Of a stretch of DNA of 64,000 nt, positions 42,376 to 50,566 are shown in pieces (position 1 is the first letter of the stretch; every line of letters starts with the position of its first letter). The notes under the pieces are model-generated. The model was not told the DNA's origin. It saw nothing but the letters and a program-made list of their open reading frames with translations, and ran no database searches. A program made the position numbers and the translations under genes. Source of the DNA: Phytopseudomonas argentinensis (GTDB lineage: Bacteria; Pseudomonadota; Gammaproteobacteria; Pseudomonadales; Pseudomonadaceae); assembly GCF_900113905.1 (NCBI RefSeq), contig NZ_FORC01000007.1, forward strand, positions 1 to 64,000, in the 5' to 3' direction.

Positions 42376-43341
42376 TCAGTCCTCGAAGGCGAAGCCGTGA
42401 CGGGCCTTGGTCTCGCGGATGGCGCCGAGTACCGCCAGCAGGCAGTCGTCGCGATAGCGCTCCAGCTCGGCGAGGCTGCGCTGGCCCTGCTGAACCGATG
42501 TGCCGGCGACCACGTCGTCGATAAGTTGCTCGGTCAGCTCAGGCGCCTGCAGGTAGGTCCAGGGCAGTTTCAGCGCCGGGCCGAACTGGGCCATGAAGTG
42601 ACGCATGCCGGCATCTCCACCCGCCAGGGTATAGGTCAGGAAGGTGCCCATGAACGACCAACGCAGGCCGGCGCCGAAGCGGATCGCATCGTCGATCTCG
42701 CCAGTGGTGGCCACACCGTCGTTGACCAGGTGCAGGGCTTCGCGCCACAGCGCTTCGAGCAGGCGGTCGGCGATAAAACCCGGCACCTCCTTGCGCACGT
42801 GCAAGGGGCGCATGCCCAGTGCGCTGTAGATGCCAATGGCCGCCTGCACCGCCGCGGGCACGGTGCGTTCGCCGCCGACCACCTCGACCAGCGGCAACAG
42901 GTACACCGGGTTGAACGGGTGACCGACCACGCAGCGCTGCGGGTACTGCGCCTCGGCGTAGAACTCGCTGGGCAGGAGGCCCGAGGTGCTGGAGCCGATG
43001 ATCACCTCGGGGCGCGCCGCGGCGCTGATCCGCGCGTGCAGGTCGAGCTTGAGGTCGAGGCGCTCGGGGGCGCTTTCCTGGATGAAGTCGGCATCACGTA
43101 CGCAGGCCTCGAGGTCAGCGAAAAAGCGTAGCCGCTGCATCGCCGCGCCAGGCGCCAGCCCCTGCTTCTCCAAAGCCGGCCAGGCGTTGGCGATGCGGGT
43201 GCGCAGGGCCGCTTCGGCACCCGGCGCCGGGTCCCAGGCGTGCACGTCCAGGCCATGGGCCAGGGCGCGGGCGATCCAGCCGGCGCCAATCACGCCGGTG
43301 CCCAGGGCAGCGAAAATCTTGATATCGGTAACATAGGACAT
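42376..43341 (-). CDS. cdhA: CdhA: L-carnitine dehydrogenase
   Basis: A 321-residue NAD-dependent 3-hydroxyacyl-CoA-dehydrogenase-like enzyme oxidising L-carnitine to 3-dehydrocarnitine. NAD site: ALGTGVIGAGWIARALAHGL at the N-terminus. Catalytic region: GSSTSGLLPSEF, VVGHPFNPVYLLPLVEVVGG with the His, and VPGFIADRLLEALWREAL. The start MSYVTDIKIF at 43341 was chosen because the upstream open frame lies within cdhC. The length matches the P. aeruginosa enzyme as I recall it. Confidence 0.94.
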   Translation of the reverse strand: MSYVTDIKIFAALGTGVIGAGWIARALAHGLDVHAWDPAPGAEAALRTRIANAWPALEKQGLAPGAAMQRLRFFADLEACVRDADFIQESAPERLDLKLDLHARISAAARPEVIIGSSTSGLLPSEFYAEAQYPQRCVVGHPFNPVYLLPLVEVVGGERTVPAAVQAAIGIYSALGMRPLHVRKEVPGFIADRLLEALWREALHLVNDGVATTGEIDDAIRFGAGLRWSFMGTFLTYTLAGGDAGMRHFMAQFGPALKLPWTYLQAPELTEQLIDDVVAGTSVQQGQRSLAELERYRDDCLLAVLGAIRETKARHGFAFED

Positions 43342-43361
43342 GGCAGGCTCCAGGCGACGGC

Positions 43362-44246
43362 TCAGCGTTTTTTCAGATTCATCTTTGCCCGACCTTCGGC
43401 CGGACTCAGCACACGGCCGCCAAGGCGCTCGATGATCTCCACCGCCCGCTCGACCAGCGAGCCGTTGCTGGCCGGCACGCCCTTGTCCAGCCAGATGTTG
43501 TCTTCCAGGCCGACGCGCACGTTGCCGCCCAGCAGCATGGCCTGGGCGAGCATCGGCATCTGCATGCGGCCGATGCCGAAGCCGGCCCAGGTCATGCCTG
43601 ATGGCAGGTTGTCGACCATCGCCTTCATGGTCGCGGTATCGGCCGGCGCGCCCCACGGGATGCCCAGGCACAACTGGATCAGCGGGTCGTCGAGCAGGCC
43701 TTCCTTGATCATCTGCTTGGCGAACCACAGGTGGCCGGTGTCAAAGATCTCCAGCTCGGCCTTCACCCCCAGCTCGGTGATGCGTCTGGCGCCAGCGCGC
43801 AGTTGCGCCGGGGTGGACACGTAGATGAAATCGCCATCGCCGAAATTCAGGGTGCCGCAGTCCAGGGTGCAGATCTCCGGCCGCAGCTCCTCGATATGGG
43901 CCAGGCGGGTCAGCGGGCCGACCAGATCGGTGCCAGTGCCGAACTCCAGCGGCTGCTCGCCCTTGCCGATTTCCAGGTCGCCGCCCATGCCGGCGGTGAG
44001 GTTGATGATCACGTCGGTGTCGCTTTCGCGAATGCGCTCGACCAGCTCGCGGTACAGCGCCACGTCACGGCTCGGCTTGCCGGTGTGCGGGTCACGCACG
44101 TGGCAGTGGGCGACGGTGGCACCGGCCCTGGCGGCTTCGAGGGCGGCCTCGGCGATCTGCTTGGGCGTGACGGGAATGGCCGGGTGACGGCCGACGGTGT
44201 CGCCAGCGCCGGTGACCGCGCAGGTGATGATGACTTCATGGTTCAC
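43362..44246 (-). CDS. cdhC: CdhC: dehydrocarnitine cleavage enzyme (BKACE family)
   Basis: A 294-residue beta-keto acid cleavage enzyme that uses acetyl-CoA to split 3-dehydrocarnitine to betainyl-CoA and acetoacetate. Family marks: VIITCAVTGAG, PVTPKQIAEAALEAARAGA, the zinc-site AHCHVRDPHTGKPSRD, NLTAGMGG and GGNVRVGLEDNIWLDKG. It lies between caiX (109 bp upstream) and cdhA (20 bp downstream) in the carnitine operon. Confidence 0.94.
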   Translation of the reverse strand: MNHEVIITCAVTGAGDTVGRHPAIPVTPKQIAEAALEAARAGATVAHCHVRDPHTGKPSRDVALYRELVERIRESDTDVIINLTAGMGGDLEIGKGEQPLEFGTGTDLVGPLTRLAHIEELRPEICTLDCGTLNFGDGDFIYVSTPAQLRAGARRITELGVKAELEIFDTGHLWFAKQMIKEGLLDDPLIQLCLGIPWGAPADTATMKAMVDNLPSGMTWAGFGIGRMQMPMLAQAMLLGGNVRVGLEDNIWLDKGVPASNGSLVERAVEIIERLGGRVLSPAEGRAKMNLKKR

Positions 44247-44355
44247 GGTCGATCTCCTTGGTGGGAACTGCGTGGCTCATGCCGATCAGGCGCCAGGCAG
44301 ATTCTCTGGACGAACGCCGCCCCCGCGCCGGGCGCGGTGGCAGCCTGGGCAATGG

Positions 44356-45291
44356 TTAAGGGGCGAGTTTCAGGGCCTGGGCGGCCGGCTTGCCGTCGCG
44401 GCTGGTGACGCCGTCGAGCCAGGCGGTGACCACCTGGGGATTGGCGGCGATCCACTCGCGCGCCACCTTGGCCGGCGCCTGGCGATCCATGATCGGCTGC
44501 ATCAGCTCGGCTTCCTGGGCGCTGGTGAAGCGCAGGCTGGTGAGCAGGCGGTTGGCGTTCGGGCAGCGCTGGGCGTAGTCAGGCGAAGTCACGGTGGATA
44601 CCGTGGCGGCGCCGTCGTTGGGGCCGAACACCTCCTCGGTACCGGTCAGATAGGTGATCGGCATCTGCAGGTTCATCGGGTGCGGCTTCCAGCCAAAGAA
44701 CACCACCGGCTTGTCGTTGCGCACCGCACGGCCGACGGCGGCGAGCATGCCGGCCTCGCTGGACTCGACCAGCTTGAAACCGCCAAGGCCGAACTGGTTG
44801 GAATCGATCATCTTCTGGATCGCCGTGTTGGCGCCCGAACCGGCCTCGATGCCGTAGATCTTGCCGTCGAGCTGGTCCTTGAAGCGGGCGATATCGGCAA
44901 GCGTCCTGATGCCCTGCTCGGCCGCATAGGTCGGCACGGCGAGCACCGCCACGGCATCGTTCAGCGACGGCTTATCGGCCACCTTCACGGCGCCGGCGTC
45001 GAGGAAGGGTTTGATGTTGTCGTCCATGATCGGCTTCCAGTAGCCGAGAAAGGCGTCGACCTGACCCTTCTGGATGCCGGCGAAGATGATCTGCTGGGAG
45101 GCCTGGGTCTGCTTGGTTTCATAGCCCAGGCCCTGCAGCAGCTCGCTGGCCACGGCGGTGGTGGCGACCACATCGGTCCAGCCGACGGCGCCGAGGCGCA
45201 CGGTCTTGCAACTGGCGTCTTCGGCGGCCAGCAGGGGTGAACTGAACAGGGTGAAGGTGCAGCAGGCTGCGAACGCGGTGAGCGCTTTCAT
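44356..45291 (-). CDS. caiX: CaiX: periplasmic carnitine-binding protein
   Basis: A 311-residue precursor of an ABC substrate-binding protein of the OpuAC/ProX type. Signal peptide MKALTAFAACCTFTLFSSPL ending LLAAE. Ligand-cage sequences GAVGWTDVVATTA, FLGYWKPIMDD and FFGWKPHPMNLQ supply aromatic Trp and Tyr residues suited to a trimethylammonium group. It would deliver carnitine to an ABC permease encoded elsewhere (none is in the window). It is first in caiX-cdhCAB, divergent from cdhR. Confidence 0.9.
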   Translation of the reverse strand: MKALTAFAACCTFTLFSSPLLAAEDASCKTVRLGAVGWTDVVATTAVASELLQGLGYETKQTQASQQIIFAGIQKGQVDAFLGYWKPIMDDNIKPFLDAGAVKVADKPSLNDAVAVLAVPTYAAEQGIRTLADIARFKDQLDGKIYGIEAGSGANTAIQKMIDSNQFGLGGFKLVESSEAGMLAAVGRAVRNDKPVVFFGWKPHPMNLQMPITYLTGTEEVFGPNDGAATVSTVTSPDYAQRCPNANRLLTSLRFTSAQEAELMQPIMDRQAPAKVAREWIAANPQVVTAWLDGVTSRDGKPAAQALKLAP

Positions 45292-45479
45292 AGGGGGCTC
45301 CTCAACGGTTTAGTCTGGTTCTTAGTACCGTGTGACCGGAACGGCTGAATTCCGATGAGCTCACCTTACGCAGTTGCCTGACCCGCAATTCTCACTATAT
45401 CGACATAAAACCACAACATACCGACTTGATTGCCCGGCGTGCCTGCCGTTAGATGGGGCTTCCATAGGCGGGGATCGCC
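45292..45479. promoter_or_regulatory. Divergent caiX/cdhR control region
   Basis: 188 bp with the promoters of the carnitine operon and its regulator. An A+T-rich stretch (about 45391-45425, CACTATATCGACATAAAACC) could hold a -10 or an operator. No perfect dyad was found. Confidence 0.4.
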
Positions 45480-46451
45480 ATGTCGCATCACTTCTGCTTT
45501 CTGCTGCTGCCCGGCTTTTCGATGATGGGCCTGATGTCGGCCATCGAGCCGCTGCGGGTTGCCAATCGCTTTCATGCACCGCACTACAGCTGGCGCCTGC
45601 TCAGCCTCGACGGCCAGGCCATAGAGGCCAGCAACGGCATGTCGCTGAATGTCGACGGCAGCCTGGAGGACGATCTGGCCGGCAACAGCCTGTTCGTGGT
45701 GGCCGGTTTCGAACCCCTCGCGGCGTTCAGCCGGCAGTTGGCCAGCCGCCTGCGCCATGCGGACCGGGAGTGCCCGATAGTTGGCGGCATCGATACTGGC
45801 AGCTTCGTGCTCGCCGAGGCCGGGCTGCTGGGTGCCAAGCAGCGCTTCACCTTGCACTGGGAAGCGCTGGAGGCCTTTCGCGAACGTTATCCACAGCTGC
45901 AGCCGACCCAGGAGCTGTTCGAGATCGACGGCCGGCTTATCACCAGTGCCGGTGGCACCAGCAGCCTGGACCTGATGCTCGGGTTGATCGGCCGCGACCA
46001 TGGTGAGGCGCTGTCGATCCAGGTATCCGAGCAGTTCGTGCTCGGTCGTATTCGCACCCGGCTGGACCACCAGCGCATGCAGGTCAGCAGCCGCTATGGC
46101 ATTCACGACAAGAAGCTGGCCCTGGTGATCGGCGAGATGGAGCGCTGCACCGAACAGCCGCGCAGCCCACAACAACTGGCCGACACGGTGGGCATCACCA
46201 CCCGTCAGCTGGAACGGCTGTTCCGCCAGCACCTGAACACCACGCCGGTCACCTTCTACCTCGCCCTGCGCCTGGACAAGGGCCGCCAGCTGCTGCGCCA
46301 GAGCGACCTCAGCGTGCTGGAGGTGGCCCTGGCCTGCGGCTTCGAGTCGGCCTCCTACTTCGCCCGTCGCTACCGCACGCGCTTTGCGGTCAGCCCGCGG
46401 CAGGATCGGCGCGAGGCCGCGCCAAGGTCAGGCCTGGCGCCGCACGCCTAG
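45480..46451 (+). CDS. cdhR: CdhR: AraC/GATase-1 type carnitine-responsive activator
   Basis: A 323-residue transcription factor: an N-terminal DJ-1/PfpI-like sensor domain (FCFLLLPGFSMMGLMSAIEP, VVAGFEPLAAFS, GGIDTGSFVLAEAGLL) and a C-terminal AraC DNA-binding domain with two helix-turn-helices (LADTVGITTRQLERLFRQHL and LSVLEVALACGFESASYFAR). In Pseudomonas the protein at this place, divergent from caiX-cdhCAB, activates that operon with carnitine. There is a short Arg-rich tail. Confidence 0.92.
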   Translation: MSHHFCFLLLPGFSMMGLMSAIEPLRVANRFHAPHYSWRLLSLDGQAIEASNGMSLNVDGSLEDDLAGNSLFVVAGFEPLAAFSRQLASRLRHADRECPIVGGIDTGSFVLAEAGLLGAKQRFTLHWEALEAFRERYPQLQPTQELFEIDGRLITSAGGTSSLDLMLGLIGRDHGEALSIQVSEQFVLGRIRTRLDHQRMQVSSRYGIHDKKLALVIGEMERCTEQPRSPQQLADTVGITTRQLERLFRQHLNTTPVTFYLALRLDKGRQLLRQSDLSVLEVALACGFESASYFARRYRTRFAVSPRQDRREAAPRSGLAPHA

Positions 46452-46474
46452 CAGCCCGACCAGCGCAGTCGGCT

Positions 46475-49400
46475 TCAGCTGACCTGCTCCAGCCACTTGT
46501 CGACGTCCTTGCGGCTGATCTTGCCGTCTGCCTTGACGTTGTTGGGGTGGAAACGGATGGTGTCGAGGAACTCGAAGAACTCCTTGTTCTCCATCAGGAA
46601 GCGCACCGCATCGATGTCTTCCTTGGAGTTGTCGAAGCGCTCGTCGCCCTTGAGCAGCTTGTTGAAATCCTTGTCGCTGATGATGTCGTCGCTGCCCTGC
46701 CATTGCTCCCAGTTATCGACGATGCGGTCGATCTTGTCCTTGTTCTCGCGGTAGAACTCGGCGTCGAATTTGTCGCTGTAGGTGACCAGGTCCTGCATGT
46801 TGTCGGTGAACCAGTCATCGTCGATCTTGCCGTCCTTCTCGACCTTTTCGGTGAATTCCTTGTAGTGCTCGGGCTGGGCCTCCCACACCGGGATATCTTC
46901 GGGGTACCAGGCGTCGAAACGGTCTTCGTACTTGCCTTCGTAGTAGTTGTACTCGTAGCTCATGTGCACCAAGTAGTTGAGCTTGTCGCCCCACTCCTTT
47001 TCCAGCACCCCGTCGTCTTCCAGCGCGCGGAAGTGGTCACGCACCTTCTCGACGGTCTCCTCGCTCTTCTTCAGAGCGACCACGCCACCGATGATGGCGC
47101 CGATGAAACCGAGCACCGCGCCCACACCGCCAGCAGCGGCGGCCACTACCCCGGCCACCGCCGCCGAGCCCACGCCAATGGCCGCAGCCAGGCCGGCGCC
47201 GCCCATCACCAGCCCCGCAGTGCCGCCAACCAGCTGCAGGCTCTTGGCCGCGAACTGCTCCGGCGTGCCACCTTCCTTGCGCAGCTTGTCGATGCCCATG
47301 CCGCCGAGCACCAGGTCCAGCACGCCGCCCACCACGTCGGCCGCGCCGCCGATGGTCGACAGCGCGCCACCGACCCAGCGCAGCCGATCGGCCTCGGGCA
47401 CCTTGCTCAACTCCGGGTTCTTGTCGGTGATGCTGAGAAAGCTGCTGCGTGCTGCGTCCTGCTGCTCCGGCGGCAGTTGTTCGATCAGGTCCTCGACCCT
47501 CGGCCGCGATTTACGGGTAGTGTCATCGAACTCCTGCCAGAAACTGTCGGCGGTGAACTTGTCGCCCATGTCGAGCTGCGGCAGCTCCTTGAGGTTGTCG
47601 AGCTTCTGCTGCCGCTCCTTGAGTTCGATGGCGTCGGTTTCCGACACGTCCTTGGGCTTGAAGTGCTTGTCCCAGACGTTCTCCTTGAGGCTTGTGCCAA
47701 GGCCCAGGGCGTCAGCGGCGCCCGGCTTGCGAAACAGTTCTTCATAGGCACCGGTGACCATGGTGGCCATCGGCGAGATCATGCTGATGGTGGTCACGAA
47801 ATTCTTCGCTGCCTCGATGCGCTCGGCCGGCGTGTCGCCGAAGTTCAGCCCGCCATCGGAAAGCTTGTAAATCCCGGCGACCATCGAGATCAACCCGGCA
47901 CTGGAACTCAGTACCCCGGTTTTGCCTAGTTTGCCCAGTACCCCGGCAACCCCGTCGCGCTCGGCCAGCGGGACTTTCTGTACGGCTTTCTCAATCTTCT
48001 CGGCGGTTATGGCGCCGCCTTTCCCCGAGGGATCCTTGATGCTCTCCGTGGCGCTGTCCTTGAGCAGCTGGGTCAGCGGCTCCCGGGAGTTTTCCGCCGC
48101 GGTGACCAGTTTCTGCTCCTCGGCATTGAGCTCGGGCTTGGCCTGGCCCTTCTCCTTGCCGCCGCCGAAGAAGTAGTTGTAGATGTCGGTGCCGCGCTTG
48201 GTACCCAGCACCGAAGTCATCATGGTGGTGAGCATTGTCGAGACCATGTCGGTGGTGGCCTTGTCGACGTTATCCTCGCCGACGCCGTCGATGCCATCCT
48301 TGTACAGCTCGTTGAGCTGCTCGATAGGGATACCGAACTTGAACTCGGTGTCAATCTGCGCCGCCAGCTCGGAATCAAGAAGGCTCAGTGACTGCATGTC
48401 GGCGGCGTAGCGCGCCGCTGCGCCTTCGGGGTTGTCCTTCTGCAACGCTTCGAGCGCTTCCTTGTATTGCGGGTCGCGCAGGGTTTCGGCCAGCTTGTCC
48501 TTGAAGCCATCCTTGTCCTCGACCTTGTCGATTGCCTCCTTGAGGAAGCGGTCGTTGTCGGCGGCGATGTCCTCGTCGGTCATCAGCGCCAGCAGCTCTT
48601 CACCGAGCTTGCCCTCGTCGACCAGCGCCCGCATCTCGGCCGGGCTCATCTCCTTGGGATCCTTGCCGTAGCTGGTATTGGTGGTGCCGCTGAACGCGCC
48701 ATTGGTGGTGGTATAGGGCAGGTACTGGAAGCCGCCGTTGAGCATCGCCCGGGCTTCGAGCAGGCGCAGGTACTTGGCCTCCTTGGAGTCGGCAGGCTTG
48801 TCCTTGTAGGCCTCCTTGAGGTTGTCGTAGTAGAGCTCGCCGACGGTCTTGGCCTTGCCGTCCTTCTTCTCGCTGGTTTCGGCGAGCATCAGGTCGGTTT
48901 CCTTGGCGGGCGGCAGGTCGCGGTCTTCGAACGCCTTGTCGACAGCGCCCTGCTGCTTCTCGGCCTGCACGCCGCTGAGGTTGGCGAAGTGCTCGGGGGT
49001 GACGCTCTCGATCACGATGAACTTGCCCTTTCGGGGCGTTTCCACGGCAAGCACGCCAGGCGCCAGGGTCTCCACCTTGGTGTCGTCGGTGACCACCGGA
49101 ATGTCATCCCGGCCGCTCATCACCTTGTAGCCGTCATCGTCGATCTTGTTCTCGATCTTGTCGCGGGTCTCGGCCAGCTCCTTGACCTTCTTGTAGGCTT
49201 CCGGCGATACCTCCTTGGACACCGCGTATTTCTTGCCGTCGGCCGTGGTGAACAGCGCCGTGTCGTTCGCCCCATAGGCGCCGTTGTCGTCGACGGTCAG
49301 TTGAAAGCCGTTGCCGGGGTGATACACCGCCGCGCTCATGTCCATGTAGCCGTCTTCGATAAAGCGCAGATCCCCCAGCTCGGGTATCTCGTCGGCGGAG

Positions 49401-49864
49401 GTGACCACCTCGAAACCGCCGGCCTCGCGCTGGCCAAGCCAGTTTTCGTGCTCCTCGGACAGTTCCTTCTCGGTCCAGGCTGGTGGCCCGGCGACCTCAC
49501 CGGCATCCAGCTTTTCCTTGGCCACCTCATGCAGGCGCGGGTTGACGCCGGCATGCACCAGCACCTGATCACCGTTTTTCATGGTCACCAGCAGCAGGTC
49601 GTCCCAGAGCATCAGGCGATGGCCGCTACGCGAGAGCCAGTGGGTCTCGACGTTGGCGATGTCCTTCTCTTCCCACTTGTGATCACTCTCGGCCAACGGC
49701 GGCTTGCCATCGAGGTAGGGCCCACGGTACTCCTTGTAGGCGTCGATGCCTTCCTGATCGAGTTGGCCGCCCCGGCTCTGCGCCTCGCGCAATTTGTCAT
49801 TGAAACTGCTATCGCCGGTTTCCCCGGTCAAGCGTTCTGGTGTGCTGGTGTCAATGGTGCTCAT
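46475..49864 (-). CDS. Giant T3SS-associated protein, possible HrpK/NolX-type translocator (paralogue B)
   Basis: 1129 residues starting MSTIDTSTPERLTGETGDSS, a Ser/Thr-rich N-terminus without a Sec signal, as in T3 substrates; GGAG is about 12 bp upstream. The layout matches the protein at 37858-41856: long charged helical N-terminal two thirds, a shared block (GVLSSSAGLISMVAGIYKLS here, GVLGTISAFGSLGGAIYMLS there), a Gly/Ala hydrophobic region at about 835-926 (GVGSAAVAGVVAAAAGGVGA), and one C-terminal EF-hand-like module (WEQWQGSDDIISDKDFNKLL ... ADGKISRKDVDKWL) instead of two. It lies between carnitine genes and the T3SS regulator. A translocon or secreted-effector role is inference. Confidence 0.55.
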   Translation of the reverse strand: MSTIDTSTPERLTGETGDSSFNDKLREAQSRGGQLDQEGIDAYKEYRGPYLDGKPPLAESDHKWEEKDIANVETHWLSRSGHRLMLWDDLLLVTMKNGDQVLVHAGVNPRLHEVAKEKLDAGEVAGPPAWTEKELSEEHENWLGQREAGGFEVVTSADEIPELGDLRFIEDGYMDMSAAVYHPGNGFQLTVDDNGAYGANDTALFTTADGKKYAVSKEVSPEAYKKVKELAETRDKIENKIDDDGYKVMSGRDDIPVVTDDTKVETLAPGVLAVETPRKGKFIVIESVTPEHFANLSGVQAEKQQGAVDKAFEDRDLPPAKETDLMLAETSEKKDGKAKTVGELYYDNLKEAYKDKPADSKEAKYLRLLEARAMLNGGFQYLPYTTTNGAFSGTTNTSYGKDPKEMSPAEMRALVDEGKLGEELLALMTDEDIAADNDRFLKEAIDKVEDKDGFKDKLAETLRDPQYKEALEALQKDNPEGAAARYAADMQSLSLLDSELAAQIDTEFKFGIPIEQLNELYKDGIDGVGEDNVDKATTDMVSTMLTTMMTSVLGTKRGTDIYNYFFGGGKEKGQAKPELNAEEQKLVTAAENSREPLTQLLKDSATESIKDPSGKGGAITAEKIEKAVQKVPLAERDGVAGVLGKLGKTGVLSSSAGLISMVAGIYKLSDGGLNFGDTPAERIEAAKNFVTTISMISPMATMVTGAYEELFRKPGAADALGLGTSLKENVWDKHFKPKDVSETDAIELKERQQKLDNLKELPQLDMGDKFTADSFWQEFDDTTRKSRPRVEDLIEQLPPEQQDAARSSFLSITDKNPELSKVPEADRLRWVGGALSTIGGAADVVGGVLDLVLGGMGIDKLRKEGGTPEQFAAKSLQLVGGTAGLVMGGAGLAAAIGVGSAAVAGVVAAAAGGVGAVLGFIGAIIGGVVALKKSEETVEKVRDHFRALEDDGVLEKEWGDKLNYLVHMSYEYNYYEGKYEDRFDAWYPEDIPVWEAQPEHYKEFTEKVEKDGKIDDDWFTDNMQDLVTYSDKFDAEFYRENKDKIDRIVDNWEQWQGSDDIISDKDFNKLLKGDERFDNSKEDIDAVRFLMENKEFFEFLDTIRFHPNNVKADGKISRKDVDKWLEQVS

Positions 49865-50566
49865 CGGCTCTGCGCTCCGGCTCGATAAGTGGACAAGGTC
49901 GCAAAACGGCACTGCCGACCTTGTACGCAAGTGAGTGGCTGTGGCACTTGTTGAACGGCGCAGATCTGCCCGTGACGACTCACCCGTTGCTGAAAAAGAG
50001 AACGGTGCACGCGAATAACTCGACCTGCTGCCCTCTCATTCAAGCAACCGTCACATTGATGTAACAACCTTATCGCGATGGATTTCGCAGCTTTTCACGG
50101 CGACATATAGCCCTTAACAGGATGCAAGGGCGGCGCTGAACAGACTGTCAGGAGCACCGCGACATGCCCTCCCATGCTTACCCTGGCGCCTGCCTGGCAG
50201 CCGGATTCCCGAACGGTTTTTGGGGCGTGATCCGAATTACCGAACGCCGCCTCGCCAATGAACCGCACCGGCCATTCACAATCAATCAGTTAGCGACTAC
50301 CTGGTCATTGCAGCGGCACGGCACGGTAATTGCGATGCATACCCCTACCTCTGATCGACACCGCTTTGTAGCGCTGCGGTGATAAACAACAACAAACACG
50401 TTTTGGGGGATTCTTTCTTGCCTGTTCCAATTGCCGTACTGCCGCGTTCCGTCAGCAACCGCCTCACCGGGCAGCCCCACGCGCTCATTGCGAGCCTGCG
50501 CTGGCTTGCCTGTGCGCGACGGTTGCCAGTGCGTACAACAACCATAATCCTCGAGGGACTATAGGC
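49865..50566. other. Divergent intergenic region before the T3SS regulator
   Basis: 702 bp. Two short overlapping ORFs (50164-50382, with AGGAG 8 bp before the ATG; and 50379-50564 from GTG) run into the regulator start but resemble no family and may be chance. GATAAACAACAACAAACACG and the following G-tract (50381-50411) look like leader sequence. Promoters of paralogue B and of the regulator must lie here; no hrp-box match was found. Confidence 0.4.
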
